DNA from: Bacteroidales bacterium UBA5507
Lineage (GTDB): Bacteria > Bacteroidota > Bacteroidia > Bacteroidales > Lentimicrobiaceae
DNA length: 64,000 nt
Reading direction: 5' to 3'
NCBI GenBank assembly: GCA_002426195.1
Contig: DIOT01000047.1
Span: 1 to 64,000, forward strand
Part shown: one piece after another, positions 45,912 to 54,799 of the stretch
How positions within the stretch are numbered: position 1 is the stretch's first letter
Layout of the letters: each line of letters begins with the position of its first letter
Translations under genes and position numbers: made by a program
The notes under the pieces: model-generated
Seen by the model: only the letters and a program-made list of their open reading frames with translations
Databases searched by the model: none
What the model was told of the DNA's origin: nothing

Positions 45912-46133
45912 ATGAGAAAATTCATCATTCCTGCATTTTTATTCCTGTCTTTTACATTCGCCTGTAATAACAGCAGCCAAATGAATTCCGAACAAATGAG
46001 ACAGGATTCAATACGAATTGCCGACTCAATCTCTTTGGTTCATAAACAACAAAGGGCTATTGATTCATTGAATACTGTTCAACACGAACAACAAATAATT
46101 GCCGATTCTATTGAGGCTCTTTTAAACAACTAG
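45912..46133 (+). CDS. Small lipoprotein, paralogue of the preceding one
   Basis: This 73-residue protein has a lipobox FTFAC (Cys18), then MRQDSIRIADSISLVHKQQR and IIADSIEALL, so it shares the DSIRIADSI element with the 45620 product. Codon usage is ordinary, unlike its neighbour's strong bias. It lies 76 bases downstream, after the terminator. Function unknown; the pattern suggests a tandem duplication followed by divergence in expression. Confidence 0.7.
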   Translation: MRKFIIPAFLFLSFTFACNNSSQMNSEQMRQDSIRIADSISLVHKQQRAIDSLNTVQHEQQIIADSIEALLNN

Positions 46134-46165
46134 CTTCCGGATTTAATTCCAAGGCCTGCTAATTA

Positions 46166-46483
46166 TTAAACATCAAGCGAGGGATCTATCTCAGTCGCAT
46201 AATGGTATGCACCACCTTCAAGGATAAACAGATTCTTTATCTTTAGCTTGTCCTTCAGATAAATGTATACCATTTCACTCTTTACCCCATAAAGGCAATA
46301 AATAATCACTGTTTTATCAACTTCAACTTCATTCATTCTTCCAGGCAGTTCTAATTGCGGAATGGATATTGCCCCGGGAATGTGCGCGGTAGCATACTTT
46401 TCAGGCTCACGCGTATCTATGATTTGAATTGACTCCTTTTTGTCAATCAACTCTTTTAACCTGGCTGGTGTTATGAATTTCAT
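46166..46483 (-). CDS. Rhodanese-like domain protein
   Basis: The 105-residue protein is a single rhodanese domain: IQIIDTREPEKYATAHIPGA near residue 19 and the active loop VIIYCLYGVKSEM with Cys63. It would carry a persulfide or act in sulfur transfer. It follows an NAD(P)-binding oxidoreductase gene by nine bases and is the last of a three-gene minus-strand run with an MFS exporter. Confidence 0.9.
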   Translation of the reverse strand: MKFITPARLKELIDKKESIQIIDTREPEKYATAHIPGAISIPQLELPGRMNEVEVDKTVIIYCLYGVKSEMVYIYLKDKLKIKNLFILEGGAYHYATEIDPSLDV

Positions 46484-46492
46484 ATACGGTTG

Positions 46493-47161
46493 TTAATTTT
46501 TGCCTAATTCCTGTAATTCATCTGATTCCACTACAAAACAGCCCTTGGGCCGGTTGGCAAGCTCTATCATCGCTTTCGCGACTGTAGCTGAATGAATGGG
46601 TTTATACTTTTTCAGTGATCCTATCATTAATGGAGAAAATAATTTACTGAACGTCTTTCCAATATTTTCGAAGGTGCGTTGCTCTTTTCGCATACCCATT
46701 AATATTGATGGCCTGACTATGCTCAGATTTTGGAAAGTAAAGGTCTTAACAGATTCCTCCATTTTACCTTTTGTACTAAGATAGAAGTTTCCGGAAGTAT
46801 CTTTTGCTCCAATCGATGAAATTACCACAAAGGATTTCACCTTGTTAACTGCAGCCATCTTTGCTATTTTTTCAACCATATTATGGTCTATTTCAAAAAA
46901 TGCTTTTTTGCTACCTGCCTTTTTGATCGTTGAACCAAGACAGCAAAACAAATGGTCACCGGTAATCTGGCTTTCAATTTCAGCAATGTTTTCGGGAGTA
47001 AACAAATATTGCCTTAGTTTTCCTGATGGAATTTTAATTTCTTTTCTAACAAAGAGCTTAATCTCACCGTAACGTGAATCTAAAATCAATTGTTCAGTCA
47101 CAAATCTGCCGGTTAATCCCGAAGCTCCAAAAACAATTGCTGTTAATTTATTATCATCCAT
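46493..47161 (-). CDS. NAD(P)-binding oxidoreductase of the atypical SDR group (HTATIP2-like)
   Basis: The 222-residue protein has an N-terminal dinucleotide loop IVFGASGLTGRFVTEQL and the FCCLGSTIKKAGSKKAFFEID and VVISSIGA blocks of the atypical short-chain dehydrogenases related to HTATIP2. The catalytic Tyr-Lys is not in the classical spacing. Substrate unknown. It lies between the MFS gene and the rhodanese gene, 14 and 9 bases away. Confidence 0.85.
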   Translation of the reverse strand: MDDNKLTAIVFGASGLTGRFVTEQLILDSRYGEIKLFVRKEIKIPSGKLRQYLFTPENIAEIESQITGDHLFCCLGSTIKKAGSKKAFFEIDHNMVEKIAKMAAVNKVKSFVVISSIGAKDTSGNFYLSTKGKMEESVKTFTFQNLSIVRPSILMGMRKEQRTFENIGKTFSKLFSPLMIGSLKKYKPIHSATVAKAMIELANRPKGCFVVESDELQELGKN

Positions 47162-47175
47162 ATAAATTTCATTAT

Positions 47176-48543
47176 TTAATCTTCATTCAATTTTCCTCTC
47201 TTTAAAGATAAAAAAATTCCTAAGAAACAAAGTACTGCAAACGTAATAAATGCATAACGAATTGAGGTGAGCAATCCTCCAATGTTGGTCAAATCACGCT
47301 CTCCATGACCCATTATTACAGCAAACACCATTAATGTAATACCCATGCTCATGGTTTGACCAACTAGTCGCATTGTGCCCAAGGTTGCCGATGCGGTTCC
47401 ATATTCAACCGGTTTTACCGCGCTCATTACTGCATTAGTGTTGGGCGATGAAAAGAATCCAAATCCCATTCCCAGCACAACAAGCATCAAAATTATGAAG
47501 ATTATTGAACTCCCCTGATCAAGAAAAACAAAAGCCGCCAGTCCCAGAGTAGTAAGTGCCATACCCAACGATGCAACAATCCGAGGCTCCATTTTATCGC
47601 TAAGTCTGCCTGCAATAGGGGAGAGTAAGGTCATAATTACCGGTTGAGCCATCAATATCATTCCTGATTCACGGGGTGACAGATGTTTAACTTGCTGCAA
47701 ATAAAAGCTTAGCAGAAAAACCAAAGCAAATGTAGCACTGTAATTTATAAATGCTGCAATATTCGAAAAGATAAATACCTTGTTACTTTTAAACTTTCTG
47801 ATATTCAGTAATGGATCACCCGCTTTGTCTTCATATATCACAAAACCATACAAGCCACCAATACCCAGGAAAACCAGAATAAATCCTATAGCTGAAGGTA
47901 TTAGCGGAAACCCATAAATAATTGTTGCCAAACTTAATCCATAGATTAATGTCCCTTTATAGTCAAATTTTACTTCCGGCTTTCTATGTTTATCTGATGG
48001 CAGTTTAGCCATGGCTACAGGTATTATAATCGCGGCAAGCAATGCATTCAGGTAGAATATACTTCTCCACCCGAAATACATAGTAAGGAATCCTCCAATG
48101 CTCGGACCAAGACTTAAACCAAGGTAAACCGAAGCGACATTGATTCCCAGCACCCTGCCTCTTACGCTTTTATCGTAAGATGATGTCAATATTGCTAAAG
48201 CTGTAGCGAAAATCATGGCAGCCCCAAATCCATTAACAAATCTGAGAGTTATCAGCATCAATGAGTTAACTGAGAATCCTGTGACAAGCGCGGAAATGGC
48301 AAATATCCATATTCCTGCTAAAAACAACATCTTACGACCGTTTCTATCAGCTATCTTCCCGAAAGGCAACAGGAACAAGGAAGCGGCCAGAAGATAAGCT
48401 GTTGCAACCCATCCTAGCGAGATGGTGTTCATTGTTAATTCCTTCCCCATTGAAGGAAGGGCAATATTTATTGCAGAACCCATAAAAGGAGTGAGGAATG
48501 AGCTGAGCGTAGTAACAAAGAGTATTGACTTGTTTTTTAACAT
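47176..48543 (-). CDS. MFS transporter, DHA2-like drug exporter
   Basis: The 455-residue protein has about fourteen hydrophobic segments. It carries the family start SFLTPFMGSAINIALPSMGK, the loop LLPFGKIADRNGRKMLFLAG near residue 59, and GPSIGGFLTMYFGWRSIFYL near 151. This is the EmrB/QacA-type exporter pattern; drug or lipid export is the usual role. It leads a three-gene run with the oxidoreductase and rhodanese genes. On the minus strand TACTTTTG near 48643-48650 may be its promoter. Confidence 0.88.
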   Translation of the reverse strand: MLKNKSILFVTTLSSFLTPFMGSAINIALPSMGKELTMNTISLGWVATAYLLAASLFLLPFGKIADRNGRKMLFLAGIWIFAISALVTGFSVNSLMLITLRFVNGFGAAMIFATALAILTSSYDKSVRGRVLGINVASVYLGLSLGPSIGGFLTMYFGWRSIFYLNALLAAIIIPVAMAKLPSDKHRKPEVKFDYKGTLIYGLSLATIIYGFPLIPSAIGFILVFLGIGGLYGFVIYEDKAGDPLLNIRKFKSNKVFIFSNIAAFINYSATFALVFLLSFYLQQVKHLSPRESGMILMAQPVIMTLLSPIAGRLSDKMEPRIVASLGMALTTLGLAAFVFLDQGSSIIFIILMLVVLGMGFGFFSSPNTNAVMSAVKPVEYGTASATLGTMRLVGQTMSMGITLMVFAVIMGHGERDLTNIGGLLTSIRYAFITFAVLCFLGIFLSLKRGKLNED

Positions 48544-48702
48544 CTTTATGAGACCTTCTTAGAGGTAATCGTGAAAAAAACCTGTATTGAACAAAGAAAT
48601 ATTGAACTTGTTTGAGTGCTTGAGTACGCAACCTTTAACCTGCAAAAGTACTAATTATAGACAAATACACAGTACTGTAACCACATAACACAAAACGCCA
48701 TC

Positions 48703-49089
48703 ATGGACTATTATTTCGAAAAACAAGTAAATTATCCCATGGAAGAGACTATTGAGAAAATAGGCGACTTCCTCAAAACTCACGGATTTGGCATCTTAAC
48801 TCAGATTGACGTCCAGAAAACGCTGAAAGATAAAGTAGGAGCCGAAATCAAACCTTACCGGATACTTGGAGCTTGCAATCCATATTTTGCGCATGAAGCC
48901 ATTGGCAAAGAAAGTAACGTTGGGCTTATGCTGCCATGCAATATCGTTGTAAGGGAAGATTCAGACGGTCAAACTTATGTTGCTGCAGTTAATCCCGAGC
49001 GCACAATTAAAACCATCGGCAACGATGAGCTAAGCTTTCTGGCAACACGTGTCAGGGATGTAATGGAAGCTCTCATTGCCAGTATCTGA
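48703..49089 (+). CDS. DUF302 domain protein
   Basis: The 128-residue protein matches DUF302: YYFEKQVNYPMEETIEKIGD at the start, then GFGILTQIDVQKTLKDKVG, YRILGACNPYFAHEAI and VGLMLPCNIVVRED. The family is widespread, with unknown function, and often lies near sulfur- or rhodanese-related genes; here a rhodanese gene is in the divergent run. Its 3' end lies four bases from the convergent receptor gene stop. Confidence 0.9.
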   Translation: MDYYFEKQVNYPMEETIEKIGDFLKTHGFGILTQIDVQKTLKDKVGAEIKPYRILGACNPYFAHEAIGKESNVGLMLPCNIVVREDSDGQTYVAAVNPERTIKTIGNDELSFLATRVRDVMEALIASI

Positions 49090-49093
49090 AAAT

Positions 49094-51658
49094 CTAGAAT
49101 GAAACACGCAGTGAAAAATTGAATGTACGTCCGGGTGACCAATATCCGGTAAAGGTTTCCAGGTCATGTGTAATACCATCTTCACCCCTCATAATTGATT
49201 CTTTTCCCGATAGGTTATAAACACTAAGTCCTGCTGTCGATTTCAGGTTTCCAATATTAAAATCATAAAGTAAATGAAGGTCAATAGTATGGTATCCGGG
49301 TATACGGTATGGCTGTTCCCTGTCTTCAGGATTGTTACGGACAGCCGGGTCAAAGTTTGCATATATCCGGTCAAAATATAACCACGTTGCATTAATTGTT
49401 AAGCCAATTGGCAGTTTATATTCGCCAAATGCTCCAACCTGAACCTGCGGGGCATCGCCTACCCACAAACCATCGGAGTATACTGTAGTTGAATCAATGA
49501 GCACCTGATCATTGTTGTATAGTTCGGCTTTTACATCATTCGTCCATTTCCAGTCGCCCAATGAGGCTGTCACTCCTATATCCAGATTATGGAGCAGGGC
49601 TGTAGTGCCTTCAAATTCAACACCCTTGTGAACTGCATCCAGTCCTCTGATCAGTGCCCTGGTTTGGTGATTTTCGTCAAGTTGTATATTTTCTCTTGAT
49701 AATAAGGATTTATCTTCCCACAGTGTGTAATAAAGGTTAAAGTTGAGACTGCTTAATCTTTTTCTGAAGCCATACCCCAACTCAGCTCCACTGATTTTTT
49801 CGTTTGTCAGGTTTTCAACAACCGCATTGCTGAAGTTTGCGTAAACAAACTTAAAATATGGTGCTTTTGAGAAGTAACCCAGGTTGAAATACAAATTGTG
49901 AAATGGATTCAGATTATAATTACCTCCGATTTTTGCATCAATGCCTCCTTTTGTAACCACTTCACTGTCCGTGTTCCCAACATAATTTATCCTGTCAGTA
50001 CGTTTGTACCTATGTCCACTCACTGTAGATGCAGCAAAGAATGACAAATCGTTCCATTTATATTCAAATTGAAGGAAATAGCTTCCAATATCCACCCTGG
50101 CATCATTATCAACATTTATTATGTCACCAACCCCCTTTATTTGTTGACGACCTGCAACACCTGCCAATGCCCAGGCGTAAGTATCCACCCAGAAATTGCC
50201 TCCCATTAAATCACTTATTTCTTCTCTCAGATTCGATTTGAAGTACCTGTAGTGCAATCCTGATATCAGGCTCAGCCTGTCGCTCAGCTTGTAATTCAGG
50301 TTTACAAGGGCTCCTGCCCAAACATGTTCAGCAAGGTAATTAGTTCGTATAATCTTTGAAAAGCCATTCACGTAAGTGCCGTCAGCCAGCTGCATACTGT
50401 CGTTGTGCATCTGATTCTGCAGGTAAATGGCATCCCAGTCAATCTGATTGTTTTTTCTGAATGAAAGTGCAGGTATACTCATGAAAGATTCAGAAAAATG
50501 TCCTCCTCCTGTTCCTGAGGAAAAGTATACTGATGATGAAAGCATACCTTTATCAAATGATAAATAATGGTTTAAAGCTAATTGTGGCTTGTGGTAGAAA
50601 TTTTCAGCAAGGCTGAGCACTTTTCCATTGAACATACCCCAGTTGGGATTGTATTTGTTTCCATAGCGTTCATACTCTTCTAATGTTAGTCCGTATGTGC
50701 GTTGTCCATGTCGCTCAGGGGCACCCAACGCAGTGAAAACAATTGATTGGCGGTCGTTTATTTGCTTATTTATGTTGAGGAAATAAGCCCATGCGTTTAC
50801 CGCAGTAGCATCAACATAACCGGGTCCTTTGGTGTATGAGCCAAGAAAGGTTGCTGCAAATCCGTTTTCTGTCTTGCCTGTCGATAGAGAGACCGTTGTC
50901 TTTCTGTTTCCATAATCGCTTGTCGAAAACCGCACGCTTCCGCCTTTCTCATTTTCTGATGCTCTTGTAATGATGTTTATACTGCCACCAACAGAATTAA
51001 GAGCTATCCGCGAAGCTCCCAATCCTCTTTGAACCTGTATTGTTTGAGTGGCATCACCTAATCCTGCCCAGTTTGACCAGTACACAAGTCCGTTTTCAAC
51101 GCTGCCCACCGGAACTCCATTAAGTAGTAGTGCAATATTTTCCTGCTGAAATCCTCTTATACTTATACGTGAATCGCCTGTTCCTCCGCCCAGCTTTGTT
51201 GCGTAAACACCCGGCACCAGTTTCATAAGCTCTGGGTAGTCCTGGTTTCCCATCTGGTTCTCAATTATTTCGGGCTTAATATTAGTCATGGCAATTGGAG
51301 TTTCTCTCTCTCTTGCATAATGCGATATAATTGCTACTTCGCCCAGACTGATAGGTTCAGGAATTAGCTGAATTCTGATAGATTGTGAAGGTCCGCTAAT
51401 TCCAACAGTTGTGCTATAACCGGCATAACCAACCATTCGTGCAGTAATCTCATAATTTCCGGGTTTTAGCTGAAGACTGAAATAGCCGTTTTCATCGGAG
51501 GTAGTACCGAGATTTAAAGAGTCTATCAAAATTGCGGCCCCCGGCAGAGCAATATCGGTTTTTGAATCAAATATCCGGCCTTTGAGGGTGCTTTGACCTA
51601 TACAGGTTAATGATAGAAACAATGGTAAAAGTAGTGTGATAGTCCTTGTGATTAGCAT
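49094..51658 (-). CDS. TonB-dependent outer-membrane receptor under FMN riboswitch control
   Basis: The protein of 854 residues has a signal peptide (to about residue 21), a carboxypeptidase-regulatory-like domain (GRIFDSKTDIALPGAAILID and DENGYFSLQLKPGNYEIT) and a TonB plug (about 115-230, with YPELMKLVPGVYATKLGGG, ISIRGFQQENIALLLNGVPV and VGGSINIITR). A long beta-barrel follows, ending in FNFSLRVSF, whose terminal Phe is the barrel-assembly signal. On its own the substrate is open. The leader RNA carries an RFN element (51739-51848), so it should be repressed when FMN is plentiful and may import riboflavin or a related flavin. No other flavin gene lies beside it. It is convergent with the DUF302 gene. 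Confidence 0.9.
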   Translation of the reverse strand: MLITRTITLLLPLFLSLTCIGQSTLKGRIFDSKTDIALPGAAILIDSLNLGTTSDENGYFSLQLKPGNYEITARMVGYAGYSTTVGISGPSQSIRIQLIPEPISLGEVAIISHYARERETPIAMTNIKPEIIENQMGNQDYPELMKLVPGVYATKLGGGTGDSRISIRGFQQENIALLLNGVPVGSVENGLVYWSNWAGLGDATQTIQVQRGLGASRIALNSVGGSINIITRASENEKGGSVRFSTSDYGNRKTTVSLSTGKTENGFAATFLGSYTKGPGYVDATAVNAWAYFLNINKQINDRQSIVFTALGAPERHGQRTYGLTLEEYERYGNKYNPNWGMFNGKVLSLAENFYHKPQLALNHYLSFDKGMLSSSVYFSSGTGGGHFSESFMSIPALSFRKNNQIDWDAIYLQNQMHNDSMQLADGTYVNGFSKIIRTNYLAEHVWAGALVNLNYKLSDRLSLISGLHYRYFKSNLREEISDLMGGNFWVDTYAWALAGVAGRQQIKGVGDIINVDNDARVDIGSYFLQFEYKWNDLSFFAASTVSGHRYKRTDRINYVGNTDSEVVTKGGIDAKIGGNYNLNPFHNLYFNLGYFSKAPYFKFVYANFSNAVVENLTNEKISGAELGYGFRKRLSSLNFNLYYTLWEDKSLLSRENIQLDENHQTRALIRGLDAVHKGVEFEGTTALLHNLDIGVTASLGDWKWTNDVKAELYNNDQVLIDSTTVYSDGLWVGDAPQVQVGAFGEYKLPIGLTINATWLYFDRIYANFDPAVRNNPEDREQPYRIPGYHTIDLHLLYDFNIGNLKSTAGLSVYNLSGKESIMRGEDGITHDLETFTGYWSPGRTFNFSLRVSF

Positions 51659-51738
51659 AGCATAATAATTTAATGAATTAGCCGAATACCAAGGACCTGT
51701 TGCGACTCAAAAGAGGCAATACACGAAAAGTGAATCTC

Positions 51739-51848
51739 TTCTTCCATCCAGACTTTAACTGTCGGTACCGGAATTTAACCGGTTCAATCTGTTTTCACAG
51801 AGTCGCGGACTTGACCGCCGATCGGGAATTTCACCCTGCCCTGAAGAA
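51739..51848 (-). promoter_or_regulatory. FMN riboswitch (RFN element)
   Basis: On the minus strand the RFN landmarks appear in order: closing stem TTCTTC, then GGGCAGGGTGAAATTCCC, GGCGGTCAAGTCCGCGA, a variable arm, CCGGTTAAATTCCGGTACCG, and CCGACAGTTAAAGTCTGGAT before the closing GAAGAA. This matches the FMN aptamer core closely. It lies about 80 bases before the start codon of the receptor gene. I could not assign the expression platform; a stem between AAGAG and CTCTT just downstream is possible. Confidence 0.93.
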
Positions 51849-51856
51849 TGCTGCTG

Positions 51857-51864
51857 CAAAAATA
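51857..51864 (-). promoter_or_regulatory. Promoter element for the riboswitch-receptor transcript
   Basis: On the minus strand TATTTTTG matches TAnnTTTG and would start transcription just before the riboswitch. No clear -33 TTTG was seen. Confidence 0.5.
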
Positions 51865-51918
51865 TCTTATTTTTAATACATAGCAGATAAAAATTTCAAT
51901 TTCTTATCAGCATTTTAG

Positions 51919-51926
51919 TAAATTTG
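51919..51926 (+). promoter_or_regulatory. Candidate promoter element (TAAATTTG) for the hybrid kinase
   Basis: TAAATTTG fits TAnnTTTG and lies 28 bases before the kinase start at 51955. It is divergent from the riboswitch promoter in the same 290-base gap. Confidence 0.45.
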
Positions 51927-51954
51927 CCTAATACTGACAAAACGCCAGGCTGTA

Positions 51955-54771
51955 ATGTATAAAAGTGCATTTCAAAATTATTCCTCAGCGCTTATCATTC
52001 TTGATGAAAATCTGGCGATTATTGATATTAATGCTAAGGCTCGTGCAATAAATGGCCTTTCAAACGATATCATTGGAGAGCCGTTTCTTCAGTTATTTCA
52101 AATTGATGGCGTTAAAGATCATAATGATCTGAGACTATGTGATCAGCAGCCTGTCGTATGCAAATTTGTGTCCGGTAATAATTTGTTAAGTAAGGAACAA
52201 ACATCTGCTAATAATTCAAATCTTAACATTGAAGTTCCTGCTATAGACCTTAAACTCTTTATAACCCCGACAGGAGATTGCTTTATAGTTAAGATAGAAT
52301 CGATTGAAAATGAAAATGAAGCACTGATTTCCCTTGTTGAAGATGTTTTAAACCTGCCCGGCAATGCTGTCGAGGCTGCACTTAAGCTTAATGTCTATCC
52401 AATGAGTATCATTGATATGGACAACAAGACTTATCTGTTTCAGAATGCTGCCCATAAAGAGATGGTAAACAATCTGATTGATATTCACAGCCTCGAAAAA
52501 ATACCTTACCTTGTAGATAAAAACCTCTTTCTCAGTGAAGTAACAGCAGCTTCCAGCAGTGTATTTGTACCTTATGTTGAAGAGCACCAGTACACTGACA
52601 AAAACGGATTAAAAAGATATTATGAGCTTCATGGCACACCTGTGCTTTTGCCACCCGATAACAAGCATATATTAATCTTGCAATACAATGAGTTAACTCA
52701 GGGTGTAATTTTAAAAAACGAACTGGAGGGATATAAAAAATTCTTACAGGAAATTTTTGCTAGCTTGCCGGGTATGGTGTTCAAGTGCCTTAATGAAAAC
52801 AACTGGACAATAGAATACGTAAGCCCCACATGTAAAAACATAACAGGTTATAGTTATACTGATCTGGTTAACAATAATAAAATCAGATACGGCGACCTGA
52901 TTCATGATGACGACAAAGCTAAAGTTTGGCAAAAAGTTCAGGATGCAGTTAAAAAGAGACGAAGCTATTCACTTAAGTACCGCATTATTACCCGCAGGGG
53001 AGCGGTGAAATGGGTGCATGAGAATGGCAGGGCTAATTATGATGAGTATGGCAATGTAGTTAACATTGAAGGTTTTATAACCGATGTTTCGGAAAGTGAA
53101 ATAACTCAGCAAAAATTAAAATTTGAATTACAGGTTAGTGAAGCCATCGCACGTATGGGGGTAAACCTGTTAAAAGATTATGTTTCGCCTATTGAAATTG
53201 CTGCCGAGATTCAGGAGTGCATAGTAAACCTTACAGGAAGCCGCTTTACACTTATATACGCTCCTGATGAATCAGATGATGACTTCACACTCTTTATGAA
53301 TTCAAGCCCTCAGGAAGTCTTTACTGTCCGAATGAAAGACTTTACTGACAAGCAGAAGCAATTTCTCAAGAAACTGGTTACACTAACAGAACCATTTGTC
53401 AATAACAGCAGTGATGAAATCTGTTTTCCCGGCTATTCTGATGAAAAAATCAAAGTAAGCAGGTTAATGTGCATACCTGCCTTCACAAATAAAAAGCTTA
53501 CCGGAATTCTGATAGCAGGTGATTCGAATAGTGACTACACCGAAGATTCAATAGAAACCGGCCGTAGGTTTATAAACATGTTTGCCCTTGGAATGTATAG
53601 ACTGAGGGCTGAAGAGAAACTGCAGGAAGCCAAATCTAAAGCTGAGGAATCCGACCGGCTCAAAAGTTTATTCCTGTCGAATATGTCGCATGAAATCAGG
53701 ACCCCAATGAATGCCATTGTGGGCTTTGCCGAAATGCTTCAGGATTCCGATCTGAGCATAGAACAAAAGAATAAATTCCTTGAGGTAATAATTAAAAGTG
53801 GCGACAATCTGCTACGACTTATAAACGACATAATCGACATTTCGAAAATAGAGGCCGGACAACTGAAATTTGACTACACCGACTGTCTGGTAAACGAAAT
53901 GATATCCGACCTCGAAACATTCTTTAAACGGGAACTAATTCGTTTAAAGAAAAGAAATCTTAATTTGTATGTAAGACTTGGTCATCCTGAAAGTGATTTT
54001 GCACTTCAAACAGACAGCACCCGTTTAAAGCAAATTTTAAATAATCTTATCGGCAACGCTATAAAGTTTACCGATGAGGGTTTTATTGAATTTGGCTATG
54101 AAATCAAAACAGGTGTTATCGAATTCTTTGTACGCGATTCGGGAATAGGTATAGCCCAGGAAAAGCAAGATCTGATATTTGAAAGATTCGGACAAGTACA
54201 GGAAGCTATTTCACGCAATCTCGCGGGTACCGGACTTGGACTGACAATCTCAAAGAACCTGGTTGAGCTTATGGGTGGAAATATCTGGGTCGATTCTATT
54301 GTCGGAGAAGGTTCAACATTCTTTTTTACCCTTCCACTTCGAATATCAAGGAAAGTAGTACATGATGTACCGGCAGCTGAACCCGTAACCAAACAGCCAT
54401 CTAACTTGTCGGGTAAGAATTTTCTTATTGTGGAAGACGTTGACACTAATTATTTCTATCTGAGTTCACTATTACAGAAGTTCAGTGCAAACGTATTAAG
54501 AGCCACCAACGGACAAAAGGCTGTTGATATGGTTAAGTCAGACAGTTCAATTGACCTTGTACTAATGGATATAGAGCTTCCTATACTCGACGGATATCAG
54601 GCCACCCGATTAATTAAGGAGATACGTCCGGAATTGCCGGTAATAGCACAAACAGCCTTTGCCATGATGGGAGAGAGGGAGAAAAGCCGGGAAGCAGGAT
54701 GTAATGACTATCTCTCCAAACCAATCAGAAAAGAAGAACTTTTATCTGTGCTGAAGAAGTTTTTCTCATAG
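51955..54771 (+). CDS. Hybrid sensor histidine kinase with PAS and GAF-like domains and a receiver
   Basis: The 938-residue protein has, in order: two degenerate PAS regions (about 1-120 and 135-250), a clear PAS-PAC (about 260-385, with YSLKYRIITRRGAVKWVHEN), and a GAF-like region (about 395-545). The dimerisation-phosphoacceptor SNMSHEIRTPMNAIVGFAEM follows, with His579. Then come the ATP domain (NLIGNAIKFTDEGFI, DSGIGIA, GTGLGLTISKNLVELMGG) and a C-terminal receiver with phosphoacceptor Asp872 (VLMDIELPILDGYQA) and Lys in YLSKPI. It has no membrane segment, so it senses a cytoplasmic signal. No response regulator or phosphotransfer gene is adjacent, so its output partner is unknown. Confidence 0.92.
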   Translation: MYKSAFQNYSSALIILDENLAIIDINAKARAINGLSNDIIGEPFLQLFQIDGVKDHNDLRLCDQQPVVCKFVSGNNLLSKEQTSANNSNLNIEVPAIDLKLFITPTGDCFIVKIESIENENEALISLVEDVLNLPGNAVEAALKLNVYPMSIIDMDNKTYLFQNAAHKEMVNNLIDIHSLEKIPYLVDKNLFLSEVTAASSSVFVPYVEEHQYTDKNGLKRYYELHGTPVLLPPDNKHILILQYNELTQGVILKNELEGYKKFLQEIFASLPGMVFKCLNENNWTIEYVSPTCKNITGYSYTDLVNNNKIRYGDLIHDDDKAKVWQKVQDAVKKRRSYSLKYRIITRRGAVKWVHENGRANYDEYGNVVNIEGFITDVSESEITQQKLKFELQVSEAIARMGVNLLKDYVSPIEIAAEIQECIVNLTGSRFTLIYAPDESDDDFTLFMNSSPQEVFTVRMKDFTDKQKQFLKKLVTLTEPFVNNSSDEICFPGYSDEKIKVSRLMCIPAFTNKKLTGILIAGDSNSDYTEDSIETGRRFINMFALGMYRLRAEEKLQEAKSKAEESDRLKSLFLSNMSHEIRTPMNAIVGFAEMLQDSDLSIEQKNKFLEVIIKSGDNLLRLINDIIDISKIEAGQLKFDYTDCLVNEMISDLETFFKRELIRLKKRNLNLYVRLGHPESDFALQTDSTRLKQILNNLIGNAIKFTDEGFIEFGYEIKTGVIEFFVRDSGIGIAQEKQDLIFERFGQVQEAISRNLAGTGLGLTISKNLVELMGGNIWVDSIVGEGSTFFFTLPLRISRKVVHDVPAAEPVTKQPSNLSGKNFLIVEDVDTNYFYLSSLLQKFSANVLRATNGQKAVDMVKSDSSIDLVLMDIELPILDGYQATRLIKEIRPELPVIAQTAFAMMGEREKSREAGCNDYLSKPIRKEELLSVLKKFFS

Positions 54772-54799
54772 AAAATCGCTACCAGCTGAAAACCCGGGA

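Noticed and set aside
51739..51848. TPP or cobalamin riboswitch before the receptor
   Set aside because: The conserved blocks GGGCAGGGTGAAATTCCC, CCGACAGT and AGTCTGGAT are those of the FMN aptamer; TPP (CTGAGA...) and cobalamin blocks are absent.
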